Source: Arthrobacter sp. CJ23 (GTDB lineage Bacteria; Actinomycetota; Actinomycetes; Actinomycetales; Micrococcaceae). From it: DNA of 64,000 nucleotides. The notes under the pieces are model-generated. The model did no database searches. It was not told where the DNA came from and saw only the letters and a program-made list of their open reading frames with translations. Shown here one piece after another: positions 34,954-43,366 of the stretch (positions within the stretch are counted from its first letter, which is position 1; every line of letters begins with the position of its first letter). Where the stretch lies: contig NZ_CP102950.1 in the NCBI RefSeq assembly GCF_024741795.1, forward strand, positions 1,612,001 to 1,676,000. The letters run 5' to 3'. Position numbers and translations under genes: made by a program.

Positions 34954-35595
34954 ATGATTCTGCTGACCGGGTTCGAACCCTTCGGAGGCGACGCCACCAA
35001 CCCGTCCTGGGCGGCCGCAACACTGGCCCGCGACATCCTGCGGGGCGAGGGGCACGAGGTGGAGGCGCTTGAGCTTCCCTGCGTCTTCGGCGATGCGGCC
35101 GCCAGGCTCCTCGAGGCCGTTGATCGCCTTAATCCGGCCCTCGTGGTCAGCCTTGGACTGGCGGGCGGCCGTGACAGGATCTCGCTGGAACGCGTCGCCA
35201 TCAACTGCGACGACGCGAGGATCCCGGACAATGCCGGCCGGCGCCCCGTTGACGCGGAGGTTGTACCCGGCGGGCCCGCCGCCTACTTCAGTACGCTTCC
35301 AATAAAGGCCGCACTGCGGGCACTGCAAATAGCAGGCATCAGGGCCGAAGTGTCACAGACGGCCGGGACCTATGTCTGCAATCACGTTTTCTACGCACTC
35401 ATGCACGCCCTGGCGTCGCGGCCGCAGACCCGCGGCGGCTTCGTCCATGTTCCCTACGATGCTTCGGGATTACCCCTCGGCAGCGCCGTTCCGGCCATGC
35501 CAGCCGGGACCATGGCCGAGGGCATCGCTGTCGTAGTCCGCACGGCCTTGGTAACGGACACGGATCCCGCCTTGTCCGCGGGAGCCATCCACTAG
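34954..35595 (+). CDS. pcp: Pyroglutamyl-peptidase I
   Basis: Cysteine peptidase (family C15) that removes N-terminal pyroglutamate from peptides. The catalytic triad is visible: Glu in SLERVAIN, Cys in TAGTYVCNHVFY and His in GGFVHVPYD. It starts directly with ILLTGFEPFGGDATNPSW, the family N-terminus. Length is 213 aa. The gene ends with a 4-base overlap with the convergent SIMPL gene. Confidence 0.95.
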   Translation: MILLTGFEPFGGDATNPSWAAATLARDILRGEGHEVEALELPCVFGDAAARLLEAVDRLNPALVVSLGLAGGRDRISLERVAINCDDARIPDNAGRRPVDAEVVPGGPAAYFSTLPIKAALRALQIAGIRAEVSQTAGTYVCNHVFYALMHALASRPQTRGGFVHVPYDASGLPLGSAVPAMPAGTMAEGIAVVVRTALVTDTDPALSAGAIH

Positions 35596-36245
35596 CCAGG
35601 CTGCGGGGCGGACAAAGGCTCAAGCAGTTCCCATTCCACCGTCACGCTGGCCGAGACCGAGTATTCGCCGCCCTCGATGGCAACGCTTTCGGCCAGGGAT
35701 GCGCGCACCAGTCCACCGAGGGGGACCGGACCGTGACCGGCCGGGGGCTGGCTGATGGTCAGCACGCTTCCGAGGCGCGCGGACGCCCTGGACGCATACT
35801 GCCCGGCACGCTCCACAGCGTCCTGCCATGCGGCGTCCTGCGCCAGTGCCGTCACTGCCGCGGGATCGGCAAACCCCTGCTCAAGGCAGCTGATGCGGAT
35901 GCCGTCCCCTCCTGCCGCAACGGCGGCGGCGATCGCGGCCGGGGCAGACCCGGGCGCCCGGAGCCGGACAACCAGAGTCGTTGAGGCGACATAACCGGTC
36001 ACCTTCTGGCCCTGGCCCTCGACCCATACGAGGTCCGCCCGAAGATTGAGGCCGCTCGTCCGCAGATCCCGGTCCGCCACGCCGTTCCGGCGAAGGGCAT
36101 CAACAGCGGCGGCGGCCGTGCTGCCGGCGTCCTGGTACGCCTGGGCGGCGGTGTCGCGGCGCGTTTCCACGCCGAGGGACAGTGTGACAAGGTCAGGGGC
36201 TGCCTCGGCAGTGCCGGTGCCGGTCACTGTGATGGTGCGTGTCAT
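35592..36245 (-). CDS. SIMPL domain-containing protein
   Basis: 217-residue protein of the SIMPL/DUF541 family, whose founding members interact with signalling kinases in mammals or occur as periplasmic proteins in bacteria. Typical opening is ITVTGTGTAEAAPDLVTLSLGVE, then GSTAAAAVDALRRNGVADRDLRTSGLNL and VTGYVASTTLVVRLR. No signal peptide is evident, so it appears cytosolic. The following gene (36248-36694) ends 2 bases before its ATG, so the two form an operon. Function unknown. Confidence 0.88.
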   Translation of the reverse strand: MTRTITVTGTGTAEAAPDLVTLSLGVETRRDTAAQAYQDAGSTAAAAVDALRRNGVADRDLRTSGLNLRADLVWVEGQGQKVTGYVASTTLVVRLRAPGSAPAAIAAAVAAGGDGIRISCLEQGFADPAAVTALAQDAAWQDAVERAGQYASRASARLGSVLTISQPPAGHGPVPLGGLVRASLAESVAIEGGEYSVSASVTVEWELLEPLSAPQPG

Positions 36246-36247
36246 GC

Positions 36248-36694
36248 CTATGCCTCGTTTCGCTTGTGGGAGCGGAAGTCCGGGATCCGGCCTCCACGGT
36301 CAATGTAGCCGCCCGCAGCCAGTCCGGCCTGGCGTTCGAAGAAATTGCGTGATGCCGGGTTGCCGCTGCGCAGCATCGACCAGCCGGCACAGAGCGCGTA
36401 CAGCAGCAGGAACGGCAAGCCCAGGCAGTACGCGTATTGCGAGCAGTGCCTTTCCTCATGGCCCAGCAGGCCTGGGTCGTGGCCCGCTGTTCCCTGCGGG
36501 GCCCGGAACAGCACAACGTTGCCCACGGTGAACGCCCCGGCATGGGGCAGGCTCCAGCCGTAGCCGGCTGCGATGATGAGGCCCCTCGGCCCGCGGGACA
36601 GCCTGGAACCCGAGGCCCGCGCGATGAGCAGGCCAAGGGGCGTCGCCAGGTCCAGGACGTTGACGATCTGTCGCAGGCGGTGCCCCCATTTCAT
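36248..36694 (-). CDS. Small membrane protein with HEERH motif
   Basis: 148-residue protein, not a family I can name with certainty. It has a hydrophobic segment near the middle (GLPFLLLYALCAGWSML) and a stretch GLLGHEERHCSQYAYCLG, in which HEERH fits the HExxH zinc-metallopeptidase pattern. The C-terminal NFFERQAGLAAGGYIDRG resembles the NxxExxA tail found in similar small HExxH-like membrane proteins. ATG 36694 gives MKWGHRLRQI. It is transcribed with the SIMPL gene 2 bases downstream. Enzymatic activity is not established. Confidence 0.7.
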   Translation of the reverse strand: MKWGHRLRQIVNVLDLATPLGLLIARASGSRLSRGPRGLIIAAGYGWSLPHAGAFTVGNVVLFRAPQGTAGHDPGLLGHEERHCSQYAYCLGLPFLLLYALCAGWSMLRSGNPASRNFFERQAGLAAGGYIDRGGRIPDFRSHKRNEA

Positions 36695-36797
36695 GAGGCC
36701 ATGGTAGCCCCGGGGCCTCTGGCACGGTCCCTGTGCCGGGGATAGTCTGATCAGGGACCACCGGGGCAGGCCTGGTGCCTGATCGTTCGGGGGGAAG

Positions 36798-37670
36798 ATG
36801 AACGCGAAACGGGCCATCGGCATGGCCGGCGTGATGATCGCACTGGTGCTTGCTTTGACCGGCTGTGTCAAGATCAACATGGACGTCAAGGTCAACAACG
36901 AAAACAGCGTCGACTACGACGTGGTCTACGCCATCCAGAAGGCCGTCCTGGGAGACAAGTCCTTCGACGAATTCATGCAGTCCAACGGAAGTTCCAGCGA
37001 TCAGATGGATGTTCCCGAAGGCGCCACGGTAGTGGATTACGAGGATGGCAAGTACAAAGGCAAACGGGTCACGGCAAAAGGTCTGGAACCAGCCAAGATC
37101 TCGGCCGCGTCCACCTCCAAGTCCCCGTTCGAGCTTCGGAAGGACGGCGATTTCTACCTGCTGACCATGGGCGGCATCACCGGATCGGGCAGCAGCGACC
37201 CCGCGACGGCAGGGCTGGCAAAATCGATCTTCGACGAGGCCACCGTCAAGATCAGCTTCCCGGGCAAGGTCGTGGAAGCCAAGGGCGCCAAGGTTGACGG
37301 AAACTCCGCCACCTTCGACATGCTTGCCATGACCGAAGAAACCGTCCAGGTGAAGGCCGAAGTCAACCCGGGCTTTGCCTTCCCGATGTGGCTGCTGTGG
37401 GTGCTCATTGCCGTCCTGGTGGTTGCCGCCGCACTCATCCTGCTCTTCGTCCTGCTGCGCAGGCGGCAGTCCGCGCAGCCCTCCCCGGCGCTCGCAGGCG
37501 CCGGCATTGCCCACGGCCAGCCACAGCAGCCCGGCTACCCCCAGCAGCCCGGCTACCCGCAGCAGGGCTACCCACAGCAGCCCGTCCAGCCGCCAGCGAC
37601 GGGCGCCGGTCCCGGCCAAAGCGGCCAGACACCGCCGCTTCCACCCATGCCGGGCCACCCGCCCGCGTAG
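36798..37670 (+). CDS. LppM-like lipoprotein with C-terminal membrane anchor
   Basis: 290-residue exported protein. The signal peptide ends in a lipobox, ALTGCVKINMDVKVN, so Cys22 would be lipidated. The ectodomain resembles the LppM/DUF3153 family (KGKRVTAKGLEP, VKISFPGKVVEAKGAKVDGNSATF). A membrane segment (about residues 193-217, WLLWVLIAVLVVAAALILLFVLL) is followed by a cytosolic Pro/Gln tail with PQQPGY-type repeats. In Mycobacterium LppM influences envelope lipids and host interaction; here only the fold similarity is claimed. GGGGGGAAG lies directly before the ATG. Confidence 0.85.
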   Translation: MNAKRAIGMAGVMIALVLALTGCVKINMDVKVNNENSVDYDVVYAIQKAVLGDKSFDEFMQSNGSSSDQMDVPEGATVVDYEDGKYKGKRVTAKGLEPAKISAASTSKSPFELRKDGDFYLLTMGGITGSGSSDPATAGLAKSIFDEATVKISFPGKVVEAKGAKVDGNSATFDMLAMTEETVQVKAEVNPGFAFPMWLLWVLIAVLVVAAALILLFVLLRRRQSAQPSPALAGAGIAHGQPQQPGYPQQPGYPQQGYPQQPVQPPATGAGPGQSGQTPPLPPMPGHPPA

Positions 37671-37757
37671 GCGGGCTCCGCCGTCGTACGCCCGCGGCTC
37701 CGGTGCGGCTGTCACAGGTTAAATCGCAGCGGAACCGTTCAACTAGACTGAGGGGTA

Positions 37758-37799
37758 ATGCCCGCCGGAATCCCGGCGAGCATTGCCCTTTCGTTTTGA
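37758..37799 (+). CDS. Possible pheS leader peptide (13 aa)
   Basis: Encodes MPAGIPASIALSF followed by TGA, 47 bases before pheS. TAGACT at 37744-37749 is 8 bases upstream, near the leaderless spacing. The last codon before the stop is Phe, and GCCGG/CCGGC (37764-37768 and 37773-37777) can pair inside it. One Phe codon is little for classical attenuation, so this is tentative. Confidence 0.28.
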   Translation: MPAGIPASIALSF

Positions 37800-37845
37800 C
37801 GGCCTTTATTGGGGCCATTTCCCGACTCGTAGCTAAGAACAGTAG

Positions 37846-38907
37846 ATGACTGACACTTTGCCAGGCGCTGCCATCCCGAATCCCCTGGATGAGGCCGCCA
37901 TCACCGCAGCCGTTGAGGATGCCGTTGCCGCGATTGCCGCGGCTTCCTCCCTCGAAGAACTCAAGGCCGTCCGCCTCGCCCACACGGGCGAGAAGTCGCC
38001 GCTGAGCCTTGCCAACCGTGAAATCGGCGGGCTGGCCAAGGAGCACAAGGCTGCGGCCGGCAAGATCATGGGGTCCTCCCGTGGCCGCGTGAACCAGGCG
38101 CTCGCCGCCCGGACCAGCGTGCTTGAGGCTGAAAACGATGCACGGATCCTGGTCGAGGAAACTGTGGACGTCACGGCAGCGCCGCGCCGCCGCCGTGCAG
38201 GAGCACGCCACCCGCTCTCCACCCTGCAGGACCGCGTTGCGGACATCTTCGTGGGCATGGGCTGGGAAATCGCGGAAGGCCCCGAGGTCGAATCCGAGTG
38301 GTTCAACTTCGACGCCCTGAACTTCAAGCCGGACCACCCGGCCCGCGAAATGCAGGACACGTTCTTCGTGGAGCCCCCTGAAGCCCACCTGCTCATGCGC
38401 ACGCACACCTCGCCGGTGCAGGTCCGTTCCATGCTGGAACGCGAAGTGCCGATCTATGTGCTGTGCCCCGGCAAGGTGTTCCGCACCGATGAGCTCGACG
38501 CCACCCACACGCCGGTGTTCCACCAGTTCGAAGGCCTGGCCATCGACAAGAAACTGAGCATGGCGGACCTGCGCGGCACGCTGGAGCACTTCGCCCGGCA
38601 GATGTTCGGTGACGAAGCCTCAATCCGGCTGCGCCCGAACTACTTCCCCTTCACGGAGCCTTCCGCGGAACTGGACATCTGGCACCCCGGCGCCAAGGGC
38701 GGTCCGCGCTGGATCGAATGGGGCGGCTGCGGCATGGTCAACCCCAACGTCCTGCGGGCGGCCGGCATCGACCCGGACGTCTACTCAGGTTTTGCCTTCG
38801 GCATGGGCATTGAGCGCACGCTCATGTTCCGCAACGAGGTCGGCGACATGCGCGACATGATCGAAGGCGATGTACGTTTCAGCGAGCACTTCGGGATGGA
38901 GATCTAA
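37846..38907 (+). CDS. pheS: Phenylalanine--tRNA ligase alpha subunit
   Basis: Catalytic subunit of the (alpha-beta)2 enzyme that charges tRNA-Phe. After an N-terminal coiled-coil region, the class II core begins HPLSTLQDRVADIFVGMGWEIAEGPEVE. Motif 2 lies around VFRTDELDATHTPVFHQFEGL and motif 3 at GFAFGMGIERTLM. Length is 353 aa. pheT starts 2 bases after the stop. Confidence 0.98.
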   Translation: MTDTLPGAAIPNPLDEAAITAAVEDAVAAIAAASSLEELKAVRLAHTGEKSPLSLANREIGGLAKEHKAAAGKIMGSSRGRVNQALAARTSVLEAENDARILVEETVDVTAAPRRRRAGARHPLSTLQDRVADIFVGMGWEIAEGPEVESEWFNFDALNFKPDHPAREMQDTFFVEPPEAHLLMRTHTSPVQVRSMLEREVPIYVLCPGKVFRTDELDATHTPVFHQFEGLAIDKKLSMADLRGTLEHFARQMFGDEASIRLRPNYFPFTEPSAELDIWHPGAKGGPRWIEWGGCGMVNPNVLRAAGIDPDVYSGFAFGMGIERTLMFRNEVGDMRDMIEGDVRFSEHFGMEI

Positions 38908-38909
38908 CA

Positions 38910-41453
38910 GTGCGTATCCCACTTTCCTGGCTGCGCGAATTCGCGCAGGTTCCGGCCGATGCAACGGCCGAAGACGTCATGGCGGAGCTCGTCAAGGTCG
39001 GTTTTGAAGAAGAAGCGGTCCACCGCCCCACGGACGCCCTCAAGGGTCCCATCGTGGTGGGCCAGGTCCTGAGCCTGGTCAAGGAGCCGCAGTCCAACGG
39101 CAAGACCATCAACTGGTGCCAGGTCCGCGTTGTCCCCGAAGGGCAGGAGCAGACGCTCACCGGCAAGGGCATCGACCCTTCCGGCGTGCAGGGCATCATC
39201 TGTGGCGCCCACAACTTCGCGGAAGGCGACAAGGTGGTTGTCACCCTTCCCGGTGCCGTGCTGCCCGGTGACTTCCACATCTCGGCCCGGAAGACCTATG
39301 GCCACCTCTCCGCCGGCATGATCGCCTCCGTGCGCGAACTGGGCATCGGTGATGACCACGACGGCATCCTGGTGCTCTCGCGCATCGGCCTGGACCCGGA
39401 AATCGGCTCCGACGCCATGGCCCTGCTGGGCCTGTACGACGAAGCCGCCGAAATCAACGTCACCCCGGACCGCAGCTACGGCTTCTCGATCCGCGGCGCG
39501 GCCCGTGAATACGCCCACGCCACCGGCACGGCTTTCGTTGACCCCGCCTCCAAGGTGCAGGCTCCGGCCGAACTGTCCGGTGGCTACGGCGTCAAGCTCA
39601 ACGACGACGCCCCGATCTACGGTAAGCCCGGCTGTGACCGCTTCGTGGCCCGCACCGTCCGCGGGGTGGACGCCACCCGTCCCACGCCGCCGTGGATGTC
39701 CTCGCGCCTGCGCCTGGCCGGCGTCCGCTCGATTTCGCTGCCCGTGGACATCTCCAACTACGTGATGCTCGAGCTCGGCCAGCCGAACCACTGCTACGAC
39801 CTGGACAAGCTCTCGGGCGACATCGTGGTCCGCCGTGCCGTGGCGGGGGAGAAGATCACCACCCTGGACGAAAAGGTGCGCACGCTCGACGTCGAAGACC
39901 TGCTCATCACCGATGACTCCGGTGCGATCGGCATCGCAGGCGTCATGGGCGGAGCCGCCACCGAGGTCTCCGACGCCACCACGAACATCCTGGTGGAGGC
40001 CGCGCACTTCGACGAGGTCTCCATCGCCCGCGCCCGCCGCCGCCACAAGCTGCCCTCCGAGGCGTCCAAGCGCTTCGAGCGTGGCGTGGACTGGCAGCTC
40101 GCCGGCGTTGCGGCACAGCGCGTCGTGGACCTGCTCGTCGAGCTCGCCGGCGGCACTGAGGACGAAGCCGGCACCGACGTCGGGACCGCTCCCGAGCCCG
40201 TCACGATCGAACTGCCGGCGGGCTACGCCGCAGCCCGGATCGGGATCGACTTCACCGAAGAGCAGATCACCCGCTCCCTGGAGGACCTCGGCGGCACCGT
40301 CGAAAAGACCGGCACCGGCTACCTTGTCACGGCTCCGAGCTGGCGCAACGACCTGGAAACCAAGGAAGACCTCTCCGAGGAAATCGCGCGGCTGGTCGGC
40401 TACGACAACATCCCCGCCACCCTGCCCGTGGCTCCTCCCGGCCGCGGCCTGAGCCGTGCACAGCAGCAGAAGCGCCGCTTGGTGCAGGCCCTGGCCGATG
40501 CGGGCCTGACCGAGGTCCTGGCCTACCCGTTTGTTTCCAAGGCCGCCAACGACACCTTCGGTGTGGCCGAGGAAGGCGCGGCACGTCCGGCCCTCAAGCT
40601 GGCCAACCCGATCAGCGAGGAGCACGGCTACCTGCGTACGTCCGTGCTGCCCGGCCTGATCGAAGTGGCCCGCCGCAACCACTCCCGGGGCTTCCGCGAC
40701 CTGGCCATCTACGAAGCCGGGCTGGTCTTCCTCCCGGGCGAGCAGCTCGGCACGGAGTCGATCCCGCCGCTGGGCGTCAAGCCGTCCGATGAGGTCCTGG
40801 ACGGACTGTACGACGGCGTCCCGGCCCAGCCGCTGCACCTCGCCGCCATCCTGACCGGGCATGATTCACCGGCCGCCGCCAGCCACAAGCCGCGGCTCTG
40901 GGACTGGGCCGACGCCCTGGATGTTGCCCGGCTCATGGGCGATGTCCTTGGCGTGGAGCTCGTGGCCAGCCAGGGCAGCCACCAGGCCTTCCACCCCGGC
41001 CGCGCCGCCCAGCTCGCGCTGCGCTCCGGCGAAGTGGTCGGCTACGCCGGCGAGCTTCACCCGAAGCTGCTGGCAGCCCACGACATGCCGGCCCGCTCGG
41101 TGGCCCTTGAGATCAACGCGGACGCGCTCTTCGAAGCCGCCGCGGACGTCATCGTGGCCAAGCACATCTCCGGTTTCCCCGTGGCCACCCAGGATGTCGC
41201 CCTCGTGGTGCCCCAGGATGTCCCCGCGGACGCCGTACTTGAGGCCCTGCGCGAAGGCGCCGGGGACCTCCTCGAAGATGTCGCATTGTTCGATGTCTAC
41301 GTGGGGACCGGCATCGAGGACGGCAAGAAGTCGCTGGCCTTTGGCCTGCGCTTCCGTGCCGCGGACCGCACCCTGACGGCCGACGAAGCATCGGAGGCCC
41401 GCGAGGCCGCCGTCGCTGTCGCCGCAGAGCGCTTCGGGGCAGTCCAGCGCTGA
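38910..41453 (+). CDS. pheT: Phenylalanine--tRNA ligase beta subunit
   Basis: Editing and tRNA-binding subunit, 847 aa. Domains in order: a start (MRIPLSWLREFAQVP), an EMAP-like tRNA-binding domain (about 45-150), the B3/B4 editing domain (about 215-390, with LGQPNHCYDLDKL and RRRHKLPSEASKRFERGVD), B5 (about 420-490), the catalytic-like core, and the C-terminal anticodon-binding FDX-ACB domain (about 750-847, HISGFPVATQDVALVVP). GTG at 38910. A strong intrinsic terminator follows. Confidence 0.98.
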   Translation: MRIPLSWLREFAQVPADATAEDVMAELVKVGFEEEAVHRPTDALKGPIVVGQVLSLVKEPQSNGKTINWCQVRVVPEGQEQTLTGKGIDPSGVQGIICGAHNFAEGDKVVVTLPGAVLPGDFHISARKTYGHLSAGMIASVRELGIGDDHDGILVLSRIGLDPEIGSDAMALLGLYDEAAEINVTPDRSYGFSIRGAAREYAHATGTAFVDPASKVQAPAELSGGYGVKLNDDAPIYGKPGCDRFVARTVRGVDATRPTPPWMSSRLRLAGVRSISLPVDISNYVMLELGQPNHCYDLDKLSGDIVVRRAVAGEKITTLDEKVRTLDVEDLLITDDSGAIGIAGVMGGAATEVSDATTNILVEAAHFDEVSIARARRRHKLPSEASKRFERGVDWQLAGVAAQRVVDLLVELAGGTEDEAGTDVGTAPEPVTIELPAGYAAARIGIDFTEEQITRSLEDLGGTVEKTGTGYLVTAPSWRNDLETKEDLSEEIARLVGYDNIPATLPVAPPGRGLSRAQQQKRRLVQALADAGLTEVLAYPFVSKAANDTFGVAEEGAARPALKLANPISEEHGYLRTSVLPGLIEVARRNHSRGFRDLAIYEAGLVFLPGEQLGTESIPPLGVKPSDEVLDGLYDGVPAQPLHLAAILTGHDSPAAASHKPRLWDWADALDVARLMGDVLGVELVASQGSHQAFHPGRAAQLALRSGEVVGYAGELHPKLLAAHDMPARSVALEINADALFEAAADVIVAKHISGFPVATQDVALVVPQDVPADAVLEALREGAGDLLEDVALFDVYVGTGIEDGKKSLAFGLRFRAADRTLTADEASEAREAAVAVAAERFGAVQR

Positions 41454-41466
41454 TCCTTTCTGTTGC

Positions 41467-41507
41467 GAAGAATCCCCGGAACCTGAGGTTCCGGGGATTC
41501 TTCTTTT
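41467..41507 (+). terminator. Rho-independent terminator of pheST
   Basis: GAAGAATCCCCGGAACC, loop TGA, GGTTCCGGGGATTCTTC, then TTTT: a perfect 17-bp stem with a U-tract. Confidence 0.95.
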
Positions 41508-41542
41508 CCGGAAGCAGGTTTACTGGGACCAAGCTACCAAAT

Positions 41543-41555
41543 CTATTGACAATAG
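41543..41555 (+). promoter_or_regulatory. CTATTG-A-CAATAG palindrome over a -35 box
   Basis: A perfect 13-base palindrome containing TTGACA (41546-41551), a consensus -35. It sits 3 bases before the 36-base palindrome, upstream of the secreted protease gene. It could be an operator half or simply part of the promoter. Confidence 0.5.
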
Positions 41556-41557
41556 AG

Positions 41558-41593
41558 TCACATGTGCATGACAGTTCTGTCATGCACATGTGA
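41558..41593 (+). repeat. 36-bp perfect palindrome upstream of the protease gene
   Basis: Arms of 17 bases, TCACATGTGCATGACAG (41558-41574) and CTGTCATGCACATGTGA (41577-41593), are exact reverse complements around a central TT. It covers the expected -10/+1 region behind the TTGACA at 41546. It is AT-balanced and lacks a U-tract, so it looks like a repressor operator or an RNA hairpin in the leader rather than a terminator. Confidence 0.9.
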
Positions 41594-41652
41594 AGCATGT
41601 GTATCACAACTCCTGTGCGGCTTCACGAGAGCCGCCTTTGCGAAAGGTACCC

Positions 41653-42516
41653 ATGAAAAGGCACAACGTCGGCTTGCTTGTCGGAGCTGCAGTACTGGCA
41701 CTCGCGTCCTCGATCGGTGGAACGGCCACGGCGTCGGACACCGCCACAGCGGCGTCGAGCGACATCCAGCCTGCATCACATACCGTGGATCCCTTCCAGA
41801 CCTCGGGGTCGGCCGCGTCTCCACTGGCCGACAAGTACTCGTTCGTCAGGACAGGAAAAAGCGGTGGCTTCTCCACGGATTCGGTCATCGGTGCGGATGG
41901 CCGGACGCAGGTCAGCAACACCACGGCGGCCCCCAACCGCTCCATTGTGCAGATTGAGTTCAACGGCGGCTACATCTGCTCGGGTGCCTTGATCTCGGAC
42001 GACACCGTCCTGACCGCCGGCCACTGCGTCCATGAAGGCGGCACGGGCTCCACTGCGGACTACTCCTGGGGAGTCCGCGTAGCCCCCGGCCGCAATGGCC
42101 TCACCGACCCCTACGGCACGTGCGGCGCCACCCAGCTCTACACGGACCAGCGGTGGATCGACTCGGCCAACACCAACGCGGACTGGGGTGTCATCAAGCT
42201 GGACTGCACGGTAGGCAACACCACCGGATGGCTCAACTACACCGGCACCACCGCAAGCCTGACGGGAACCACGGCAACCGTGCGGGGATATCCGGGGGAC
42301 AAGCCGCGGGGCACCATGTGGACCATGACCGGCTCGATCTCCTCGACGCAGGCCGAGAAGGTCTTCTACAAGATGGACACCTACGGAGGCCAGAGCGGGG
42401 CGCCGGTCTACAACAGCTCCACATCGATTGTGGCCATCCACACCAACGGCGGAACCACGAACTCGGGCACCCGCATCACGCCCACGCTGGCGTCCTACCT
42501 GGACACCGTTAAGTAG
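41653..42516 (+). CDS. Secreted trypsin-like serine protease (glutamyl endopeptidase type)
   Basis: 287-residue exported S1B-like protease. The signal peptide (KRHNVGLLVGAAVLALASS, cleavage likely near Ala26-Ala28) is followed by a propeptide up to about residue 75. The catalytic triad is His124 (LTAGHCVHEGG), Asp177 (NADWGVIKLD) and Ser248 (YGGQSGAPVY). The late His in VAIHTNGG is the residue that recognises Glu at P1 in V8-type enzymes. Cysteines pair around the active site (ICSG/GHC, YGTCG/LDC). AAAGG lies 6 bases before the ATG. Control by the palindrome upstream is likely. Confidence 0.92.
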   Translation: MKRHNVGLLVGAAVLALASSIGGTATASDTATAASSDIQPASHTVDPFQTSGSAASPLADKYSFVRTGKSGGFSTDSVIGADGRTQVSNTTAAPNRSIVQIEFNGGYICSGALISDDTVLTAGHCVHEGGTGSTADYSWGVRVAPGRNGLTDPYGTCGATQLYTDQRWIDSANTNADWGVIKLDCTVGNTTGWLNYTGTTASLTGTTATVRGYPGDKPRGTMWTMTGSISSTQAEKVFYKMDTYGGQSGAPVYNSSTSIVAIHTNGGTTNSGTRITPTLASYLDTVK

Positions 42517-42632
42517 CACGGATCTTTGCAGCACTGGTCCCCGCGGCACGCGTTGCGGGGACCAGCTGCGTCCTCTCCAAGCCACCCGGCTACGATGGCC
42601 GGGTAAGAATGAGACCGGAAGGAGGCGCAACA

Positions 42633-43319
42633 GTGGACGGCATTTCCCTGCGCCTCGAGCCTCTCGACCAAGTCCTCATCGAGAGCCCGCTTGACCACCC
42701 GGCCCAGGCCAGGGCCCGCCGCTTCGCGAATGAGCGGGACCGCGCCGAGTTTGTGGCCGGTCGTCAGGCACTGCGGCGCTTTGCCGCCGGTCTCCTCGCG
42801 GTTGGGCCGGAGCGGCTCGTCCCGGTCTACGTTTGCCCCCAGTGCGGCCCCGGCCAGGACCACGGGCGGCCCGGGTTCATGCTCGACGGAGGTCCGGCAC
42901 CGCTGCTGCTCAGCGCCTCCCGCGCGGCCGGCTGGGTGCTGCTCGCCGCCGTCGTGCATCCTGACCCGGGCGAGAGACTGGGCGTCGACCTTGAGGACAC
43001 CGCGAAGACCGGCTTCGAAGGCTTCGACGACGTGGCGCTGACGCCTGCGGAGAAGGACCATCTGGGCTCGCTGCCGGTCAGGGCACAGGCTGCCGGGCGC
43101 GCCCGGCTCTGGGCCCGCAAGGAGGCCTGGCTCAAGATGACCAGCGAGGGGCTCCGGACAGACCCGTCGGGCCTGGACGTCCTGGACCGGCCCGGACTCA
43201 CGGACCTTGACCTGGCAGGATTTCCAGTGCCTGGCCATGCCGTGCCCAGCCCCGGAGCCGCCCTGCGCATCGAGGGACGGCCGCCGTCCGGACTCGTGGC
43301 GGCGCTGGCCCTGGGCTGA
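42633..43319 (+). CDS. 4'-phosphopantetheinyl transferase
   Basis: 228-residue Sfp/AcpT-like enzyme that moves the phosphopantetheine arm of CoA to a serine on carrier domains. The magnesium-binding motif is GVDLED and the second motif is WARKEAWLKMTSEGL. The start uses GTG 42633 with AAGGAGG 7 bases upstream; a more distal ATG at 42609 is possible but adds 8 non-conserved residues. TACGAT at 42591-42596 may be the -10. It lies 1.45 kb from the Pls-type synthetase on the other strand, whose carrier Ser would be a natural substrate. Confidence 0.9.
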   Translation: MDGISLRLEPLDQVLIESPLDHPAQARARRFANERDRAEFVAGRQALRRFAAGLLAVGPERLVPVYVCPQCGPGQDHGRPGFMLDGGPAPLLLSASRAAGWVLLAAVVHPDPGERLGVDLEDTAKTGFEGFDDVALTPAEKDHLGSLPVRAQAAGRARLWARKEAWLKMTSEGLRTDPSGLDVLDRPGLTDLDLAGFPVPGHAVPSPGAALRIEGRPPSGLVAALALG

Positions 43320-43353
43320 GCCGAAACTGGGCTGAGCCGAAAGCGGGCTGACC
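43313..43353 (+). repeat. Short tandem repeat at the PPTase stop
   Basis: A 16-base unit (GGGCTGAGCCGAAAct/gc) is present twice, plus a partial third copy. The first copy holds the stop codon, so the duplication does not alter the protein. Confidence 0.8.
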
Positions 43354-43366
43354 GGCACCGTGCTGG

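Noticed and set aside
38904..40862. 652-codon open frame opposite pheT
   Set aside because: Antisense shadow of pheT with composition set by its third-codon-position bias; no family sequence.
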